11,722 bases of DNA from an uncultured bacterium (lineage in GTDB: Bacteria > Bacteroidota > Bacteroidia > Bacteroidales > Muribaculaceae), in the NCBI GenBank assembly GCA_946184715.1, contig CAMHGU010000052.1, positions 1 through 11,722 of the forward strand. Direction: 5' to 3'. Position 1 is the stretch's first letter, and each line of letters begins with the position of its first letter. Under the pieces are notes generated by a model, which was not told the DNA's origin, did no database searches, and was given only the letters and a program-made list of their open reading frames with translations. The position numbers were made by a program, and so were the translations under genes. Below are positions 7,693-11,722 of the stretch, one piece after another.

Positions 7693-7723
7693 TTGTGTAA
7701 TAGCGTAATTAAACTTACATTTG
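7693..7723 (+). promoter_or_regulatory. Promoter of the first LRR-dockerin gene
   Basis: TTG (7693-7695), a 20-bp spacer, TACATTTG (7716-7723). The same elements, spacing and neighbouring bases (TTGTGT, AATTAA) occur upstream of the second LRR gene. Predicted start point is near 7730. Confidence 0.7.
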
Positions 7724-7796
7724 TGTCGTCTCTACTGATGGCTTTCGTTCATTTCAAGAGATTTTGCAACCATTTATGACCAAACCAATACCGATT

Positions 7797-8939
7797 ATGA
7801 AAAAAGCATTATTGACAACGTTGATGTTTCTCGCTGCCGCATTGTCGGCTCTCGCCTACGACTTTATGGATAGTGATGGCCTGTGCTACAACTTCAACAG
7901 CGACGGCATGACAGTGACAGTGACTTATGAGATAAGCACCCCTGGGGCGCGGCATTATCAAGACCTCCGCGGGAATATCACAATTCCATTCAAAGTGAAC
8001 TACAACGGCATTGACTATTTCGTCACCGCAATCGATGAGCGGACTTTTCAAGATTGCTATGACATAACCGGGATGACTATGCCAAGCACACTCCGCTCTA
8101 TCGGGAGCCACGCGTTTCTCGACTGCACCGCAATGACGAGCCTCATCATTCCCGATAACGTCACCTCAATAGGCAGGAGTGCTTTCTTTTATTGCTATAG
8201 CCTGACAGATGTCACTATCGGTGCTTCAGTAACCGATATAGGCGAGTTCGCATTCTCATATTGCTCTCGACTGAAAAATTTTAAAGTAAAAGCCCAAAAC
8301 ACCAAATTCGACTCGCGCGACAACTGCAACGCTATCATCGAAACAGCTTCCAACACATTGCGCTTCGGTTGTCCCGGGACTGTGATTCCCAACAGCGTCA
8401 CTGCCATAGGAAATTACGCATTCTATTCGTGCTCCGGGATTAACACCGAGGTAATCATTCCGCCATCGGTCACTGAAATCGGCTACTCTGCGTTCAATAA
8501 CTGCTCCAATATGCCAAGCGTTACCATCCCCGCATCGGTCAAGTCTATCGGTTCGTCGGCATTCGACAGTTGCTATAGACTGACTTCGATTAACGCTTAT
8601 CCCAATCCCGCCGAAGTAACTTTGGGCGCGGAAGTGTTCCAAAATGTGAAGAAAGAGAGTTGCGTGCTACATGTTCGCCCAAGTCTCTTCGAAGCTTATT
8701 CTGAAACCGACCAGTGGAAGGATTTCGAGAACATCATCGGCGACCTGCCCGAAGAGCTTAAAGGCGACCTTAACGGAGACGGCTCTGTGGATGGCGGCGA
8801 CGTGTCGATTCTGCTTGAGATGGTGCTCGCCGGCGGGGTTACCGACGCGCAGAAGGCGGTGGCCGACCTCAACGGTGACGGCGATGTGGATGGCGGTGAC
8901 GTGTCAATTCTCCTTGAGATGGTGCTCAGCGGCGACTAA
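7797..8939 (+). CDS. Secreted BspA-type leucine-rich-repeat protein with C-terminal type I dockerin
   Basis: A 380-residue protein from the ATG at 7797. I prefer this to the in-frame ATG at 7764 because it begins a clean signal peptide (MKKALLTTLMFLAAALSALA, cut before Tyr21) and matches the start of the sister gene. Residues ~78-262 hold seven BspA/Treponema-pallidum-type LRR units (pattern SVTxIGxxAFxxCxxLTxVxIP). They are interrupted at ~167-205 by a FDSRDNCNAIIETASNTL-type module that is typical of this family. Residues 270-318 are a BspA-type cap. Residues 322-380 are a complete type I dockerin with two calcium loops: DLNGDGSVDGGD (324-335) and DLNGDGDVDGGD (357-368), each followed by VSILLEMVL. 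Known roles of BspA-like proteins are adhesion and host or matrix binding; the ligand here is unknown. A dockerin implies a cohesin partner elsewhere. No transmembrane anchor or type IX sorting domain is seen. Confidence 0.95.
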   Translation: MKKALLTTLMFLAAALSALAYDFMDSDGLCYNFNSDGMTVTVTYEISTPGARHYQDLRGNITIPFKVNYNGIDYFVTAIDERTFQDCYDITGMTMPSTLRSIGSHAFLDCTAMTSLIIPDNVTSIGRSAFFYCYSLTDVTIGASVTDIGEFAFSYCSRLKNFKVKAQNTKFDSRDNCNAIIETASNTLRFGCPGTVIPNSVTAIGNYAFYSCSGINTEVIIPPSVTEIGYSAFNNCSNMPSVTIPASVKSIGSSAFDSCYRLTSINAYPNPAEVTLGAEVFQNVKKESCVLHVRPSLFEAYSETDQWKDFENIIGDLPEELKGDLNGDGSVDGGDVSILLEMVLAGGVTDAQKAVADLNGDGDVDGGDVSILLEMVLSGD

Positions 8940-8946
8940 CCACTAA

Positions 8947-9042
8947 ATCACCGTGGAGGATTTCCCAGCATTTATCCTCTTGGACAACAAAGGCAACGAC
9001 TTCTTCACGCAAATCAGCCAAAAGTGCCCTGCTTGTAAATAA
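8947..9042 (+). pseudogene. Remnant of a class I fumarase 3' end
   Basis: Thirty-one codons plus stop align without gaps to the last 31 codons of the intact fumarase: 23 of 31 residues are identical by my hand alignment, including ITVEDFPAFIL, DNKGNDFF and the terminal CxxCK. Homology begins about 8 nt after the stop of the first LRR gene, and an in-frame TAA (8944-8946) precedes it, so it cannot be read as a longer protein. In the first 20 codons nearly all nucleotide differences are synonymous, which suggests divergence happened while the sequence was still coding. Confidence 0.85.
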
Positions 9043-9061
9043 GCATCAACAATAGAAACTC

Positions 9062-9092
9062 AGAGGCTTCCGAACCGATATCGGAAGCCTCT
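9062..9092 (+). terminator. Terminator hairpin after the fumarase remnant
   Basis: AGAGGCTTCCGA (9062-9073) pairs perfectly with TCGGAAGCCTCT (9081-9092) around a 7-nt loop, followed by ATTGTTTAAT. It is the counterpart of the 7626-7659 hairpin. It probably now serves the first LRR gene, 122 nt upstream. Confidence 0.7.
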
Positions 9093-9125
9093 ATTGTTTA
9101 ATAGCTCAAATATATCGCTAAATAT

Positions 9126-9156
9126 TTGTGTATTAATGAGAATTAATCTACATTTG
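9126..9156 (+). promoter_or_regulatory. Promoter of the second LRR-dockerin gene
   Basis: TTG (9126-9128, within TTTG), a 20-bp spacer, TACATTTG (9149-9156). Transcription should begin near 9163. That rules out the upstream in-frame ATG at 9161 and supports the start at 9233. Confidence 0.7.
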
Positions 9157-9232
9157 CTACGTGTTGAGCTTCACAAGTTTCGTGAGCTTTGGAACTATTA
9201 TTATTTCTTGTATAGCTATATCAATTCCGACT

Positions 9233-11155
9233 ATGAAAAAAGTATTATTGATAGCATTGCTGGCATTCGCCGCTACATTTTCAGCCCTCGCCTACGATTT
9301 TAAGACTGAGAGCGATGGTCTGTGCTACGATTACAACCCTGATGGCACAAGCGTCACTCTGACGTTTGAGACAAGTCAGTATCCCCATTACACATCATTG
9401 GAAGGGTCAATTTCGATTCCCAGTTATGTGTCTTATAACAACACGAGATACAAAGTCAGCGCAATCGGCAGTTTTGCCTTCTCCGGATGCAGCAACATAA
9501 CGAGTATTGACATCCCCAGCACCGTGACATCAATAGGGTCAGGTTCATTCTTTACCTGCAGCGGCCTATCAAGCATCACTATCCCAAACTCTGTTATCTC
9601 TATCGGCAGTAGTGCATTCTCCGACTGCAGCGGTTTGAATTCCGCCGTCATCGGCAATTCAGTGACTACAATAGAGGATAAAGCGTTCTATTCCTGCTCA
9701 GGTATTATGAGACTCTTAATTCCTAACTCAGTAATCCAAATAGGCGACGAGACCTTCGCAGGATGCACCGGCCTGACAAGCGTGCGCCTGCCGGAGTCGT
9801 TAATCTCAATAGGCGCAAAGGCCTTTGAAAACTGCAATGGCTTAACGAATCTTTTCATACCAAAATCGGTAGCATCTATAGGCACCGCCGCTTTCTATGG
9901 CTGCAAAGGCTTGACAGAAATTGATGTAGATAGCGACAACAACGCCTACGACTCCCGCCAATACTGCAACGCCATCATTGAGACTGCCTCCAATACTTTG
10001 ATAACCGGTTGCATAAACTCCCAAATTCCCTACACCGTTACCGCCATCGGAGAATCGGCATTCCATGGATTAAGCAACTTGACAAGCATCGCCTTCCCCG
10101 AATCTCTAATTTCAATAGGCAAAGATGCATTTTATGGCACCGGCCTGACAAGCGTCGACTTCCCTGAATCATTAATCACAATCGGGGAATTGGCATTCGG
10201 CTACTGCCGCGACATTTTAAGCGTCGAAATCCCTAACTCAGTTACGACTATCGGCGAGAATGCATTTCTATACTGCTCAGGTATCAAGGATGTCGTAATC
10301 GGCAACGCTGTGGTTTCAATAGGCACTGGAGCATTCTCCGACTGCATCGCCTTGGGGAACGTCACTTTTGGCAATTCGTTGGCTACAATCGGTGACAGGG
10401 CATTCCGTGCGTGTCGCGCAATCGCCACCCTGACCATTCCCAACTCAGTGGTGTCAATAGGTGGCAGTGCATTCTATAACTGCAGCGGCTTGGTGAGTGT
10501 CGCCATCGGCAACTCAGTAGCTGCAATAGGAGAATCAGCTTTCGGATATTGCAACGCCTTGAGAACTATAAATGTAGATGCCGATAACACCTTCTATGAC
10601 TCCCGTCAAGACTGCAACGCCATCATTGAGACTGCCTCCAATACTTTGATTGCCGGATGCCGGAACACCACCATTCCTCTGACAGTAACGGCTATCGGTC
10701 CATCGGCATTTTACTTCTGCTCAGGCTTGACGAGCATTGACATCCACAGCTATATAAAGTCAATAGGTAATCGGGCATTTGCCCAATGCAAAAACTTGAA
10801 ACGCATTAACGCATACCCCGACCCCAATAAGGTCACACTGGGTGAAAGCGTTTTCGAATATGTCCCGACCGGCACCTGCGAGCTACACGTAATGCATAAA
10901 TATTATTATGATTACGCTTATGCCGACCAGTGGAAGGATTTTGAGAACATCATCGACGACCTACCCGAAGTGCTGAAAGGCGACCTCAACGGCGACGGCA
11001 GTGTGGATGGCAACGATGTGTCGATTCTGCTCGAAATGGTGCTCGCCGGCGGCGTGACACCGGAGCAGAAGGCGGTGGCCGACATCAACGGCGACGGTTC
11101 TGTGGACGGCAACGACGTCTCAATCCTCCTCGAGATGGTTCTCTCCGGCCAATGA
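9233..11155 (+). CDS. Large secreted BspA-type leucine-rich-repeat protein with C-terminal type I dockerin
   Basis: A 640-residue protein from the ATG at 9233. It has the same start context (CCGACTATGAAAAAA) and signal peptide style as the first LRR gene, ending SALA before Tyr21. Residues ~57-535 hold 17 BspA-type LRR units by my count of the AF-xx-C/G landmark. Two YDSRQ-CNAIIETASNTL modules interrupt the array (~230-270 and ~446-486), exactly 216 residues apart and encoded by near-identical DNA. Residues ~536-580 are a BspA-type cap shared with the first gene (INAYPDP, DQWKDFENII). Residues 582-640 are a type I dockerin with both calcium loops intact (DLNGDGSVDGND 584-595, DINGDGSVDGND 617-628). 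Expected to act outside the cell as an adhesin-like or cohesin-bound protein; ligand unknown. AT-richer codons (TTA, ATA, AAT) are more frequent than in dnaK or the fumarase gene, hinting at a different history. Confidence 0.95.
   Translation: MKKVLLIALLAFAATFSALAYDFKTESDGLCYDYNPDGTSVTLTFETSQYPHYTSLEGSISIPSYVSYNNTRYKVSAIGSFAFSGCSNITSIDIPSTVTSIGSGSFFTCSGLSSITIPNSVISIGSSAFSDCSGLNSAVIGNSVTTIEDKAFYSCSGIMRLLIPNSVIQIGDETFAGCTGLTSVRLPESLISIGAKAFENCNGLTNLFIPKSVASIGTAAFYGCKGLTEIDVDSDNNAYDSRQYCNAIIETASNTLITGCINSQIPYTVTAIGESAFHGLSNLTSIAFPESLISIGKDAFYGTGLTSVDFPESLITIGELAFGYCRDILSVEIPNSVTTIGENAFLYCSGIKDVVIGNAVVSIGTGAFSDCIALGNVTFGNSLATIGDRAFRACRAIATLTIPNSVVSIGGSAFYNCSGLVSVAIGNSVAAIGESAFGYCNALRTINVDADNTFYDSRQDCNAIIETASNTLIAGCRNTTIPLTVTAIGPSAFYFCSGLTSIDIHSYIKSIGNRAFAQCKNLKRINAYPDPNKVTLGESVFEYVPTGTCELHVMHKYYYDYAYADQWKDFENIIDDLPEVLKGDLNGDGSVDGNDVSILLEMVLAGGVTPEQKAVADINGDGSVDGNDVSILLEMVLSGQ
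9963..10002 (+). repeat. Copy 1 of a 40-nt exact direct repeat inside the second LRR gene
   Basis: Identical to 10611-10650 over 40 nt. It encodes the CNAIIETASNTL part of the module between LRR units. The spacing of 648 nt is exactly 216 codons. Confidence 0.9.
10611..10650 (+). repeat. Copy 2 of the 40-nt exact direct repeat
   Basis: Identical to 9963-10002. Flanking sequence is similar but diverged, consistent with an older internal duplication or with gene conversion confined to this segment. Confidence 0.9.
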
Positions 11156-11178
11156 CCCGTCACCGCCGGTGCCAACGG

Positions 11179-11295
11179 GGCATCGGAGATGCCGAAAGGC
11201 TCGGAGAGCCGCAATGTGCTTAACACCAAGCAAGCACGCCGAAGGTGTGCGCCGCTTGGTGACAGAGCGACCCCGTAACGGGTGCCTCGGAGAGG
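11179..11295 (+). repeat. Array of short hairpins with GGA/GAA triloops
   Basis: Successive stems are: GGCATC-GGA-GATGCC (11179-11193); GGCTC-GGA-GAGCC (11198-11210); GCACGCC-GAA-GGTGTGC (11234-11250), nested in CACCAAGC/GCTTGGTG (11224-11231 with 11254-11261); CCCG-TAA-CGGG (11272-11282); and CCTC-GGA-GAGG (11285-11295). Five small hairpins within 117 bases, four with a GRA triloop, is far from random. Function unknown; the first ones may double as the transcription stop of the upstream gene. Confidence 0.7.
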
Positions 11296-11425
11296 AACCC
11301 CACGCCCCCTCACCCCCGACGGAGAATATAAAGACAACAAAGACAATTTGAACAACATTCTCCTATAGTTGTTTCAGTTGTTATTAATTTCAATCGCATG
11401 TGCTATAGCGCGGCGGGGGTGATAA

Positions 11426-11483
11426 ACCTTGAAAAGGTTTTAGCTTGTTAGCCCCACATTGACGCGCAAGCGGCTATGTGGGG
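11426..11483 (+). repeat. Left arm of the palindromic element
   Basis: Begins ACCTTGAAAAGGT and ends ATGTGGGG. Its reverse complement is found at 11617-11673. Confidence 0.85.
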
Positions 11484-11616
11484 AAACCGTAGCCACCCAC
11501 ATCGGCAACCTTGGAGAGGTTGCACCACGCAGGCGACGTTCTCATCCATCACCGGGCAGTGCCTATCGATTGGTGTGCAACCTCTTCGAGGTAGCGCCGA
11601 AAGGGGGCGTCGTGTA

Positions 11617-11673
11617 CCCCACATAGCCGCTGCGCGTCAATGTGGGGCTAACAAGCTGCGACCTTTTCAAGGT
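11617..11673 (-). repeat. Right arm of the palindromic element
   Basis: Begins CCCCACATAGCC and ends ACCTTTTCAAGGT. It is complementary to the left arm apart from a single-base indel and a TTT/CGC patch. Confidence 0.85.
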
Positions 11674-11722
11674 CGTCGGCTCCACCGCCTGCTGATGCCC
11701 GCCCGCGCTTATCCGCGACTGC

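Larger units (their letters stand above)
11408..11692. repeat. Large nested palindromic element
   Basis: The two halves mirror each other around ~11550. The best arms are 11426-11483 and 11617-11673, about 58 bp, differing by one inserted base and one 3-base patch. Inner segments (11501-11523 with 11577-11599) and weaker outer ones (from ~11408 and ~11692) keep the same centre. Each arm contains its own hairpin, CCCCACAT/ATGTGGGG. Small GAA/GGA-loop stems recur at 11425-11439, 11505-11523, 11577-11595 and 11659-11675; the last two show the loop on the minus strand. No open reading frame. Could be a non-autonomous mobile element, a dispersed intergenic repeat or a structured RNA. Confidence 0.75.
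11156..11722. other. 567-bp non-coding region with dense secondary structure
   Basis: No credible gene on either strand. The short open frames here lack a signal of coding use and run through the hairpins. It holds a hairpin array (11161-11295), then a weak stem AACAAC/GTTGTT (11351-11356 with 11368-11373) and a GGAGAAT/ATTCTCC pair (11321-11327 with 11357-11363). A large palindrome (11408-11692) and a final CGCG-flanked stretch at the window edge complete the region. Confidence 0.7.

Noticed and set aside
7764..7796. Upstream in-frame ATG extending the first LRR protein by 11 residues
   Set aside because: The extension precedes a clean MKK signal peptide and has no counterpart in the sister gene. 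It is downstream of the promoter, so it cannot be excluded outright.
9161..9232. Upstream in-frame ATG extending the second LRR protein by 24 residues
   Set aside because: It lies at about the predicted transcription start point and would bury the signal peptide. The ATG at 9233 matches the sister gene.
9460..10800. Repetitive spacing suggesting a CRISPR-like or tandem DNA repeat array
   Set aside because: The periodicity is about 69 nt with variable sequence, and is fully explained by 23-residue LRR coding units in one open frame.
10918..11358. 146-codon minus-strand frame and 60-codon plus-strand frame at the end of the second LRR gene
   Set aside because: Both run through the dockerin coding sequence or the hairpin array, and their R/P/S-rich products look like readings of structured repeats.

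Overview
The window looks like chromosome of a Bacteroidota bacterium, most likely order Bacteroidales and possibly a gut Muribaculaceae-type organism; the family is a guess. The evidence is: TAnnTTTG-type -7 promoter elements with TTG about 20 bp upstream in front of several genes; A-rich starts without Shine-Dalgarno sequences; class I fumarase and DnaK sequences of Bacteroidales character; and two secreted BspA-type leucine-rich-repeat proteins. The housekeeping genes are GC-rich in third positions, while the repeat proteins use codons more loosely.

Layout. Positions 1-1528 (minus strand) hold a two-gene unit: a clostripain-family (C11) lipoprotein peptidase whose stop overlaps the start of an MscS-type mechanosensitive channel, which runs off the left edge. 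A divergent promoter region (1529-1677) separates it from a plus-strand pair: a secreted GH13 alpha-amylase and, 7 nt later, a small exported protein with an acidic DxNxDG motif. After a hairpin comes dnaK (3881-5788), preceded by a textbook sigma-54 -24/-12 promoter and repeated TGTC boxes. A strong terminator and a standard Bacteroidales promoter lead to a class I [4Fe-4S] fumarase (5962-7605).

The right half is accessory-like. Two BspA-type LRR proteins with C-terminal type I dockerins (7797-8939 and 9233-11155) follow each other. Between them is an in-frame remnant of a fumarase 3' end, followed by a terminator and promoter that mirror those between the intact fumarase and the first LRR gene. 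The arrangement [fumarase 3' end - terminator - promoter - LRR-dockerin gene] therefore occurs twice in tandem, as a duplication or a recombinational import would leave it.

The last 567 bases (11156-11722) have no credible gene. They hold an array of short hairpins with GGA/GAA triloops, then a roughly 285-bp nested palindrome with arms of about 58 bp. This looks like a dispersed structured repeat or a non-autonomous element rather than coding DNA.

Functionally, the window combines cell-surface and periplasmic functions (peptidase, amylase, LRR-dockerin proteins, channel) with core metabolism and protein folding. No defence system, CRISPR array, tRNA, rRNA or transposase gene was seen.
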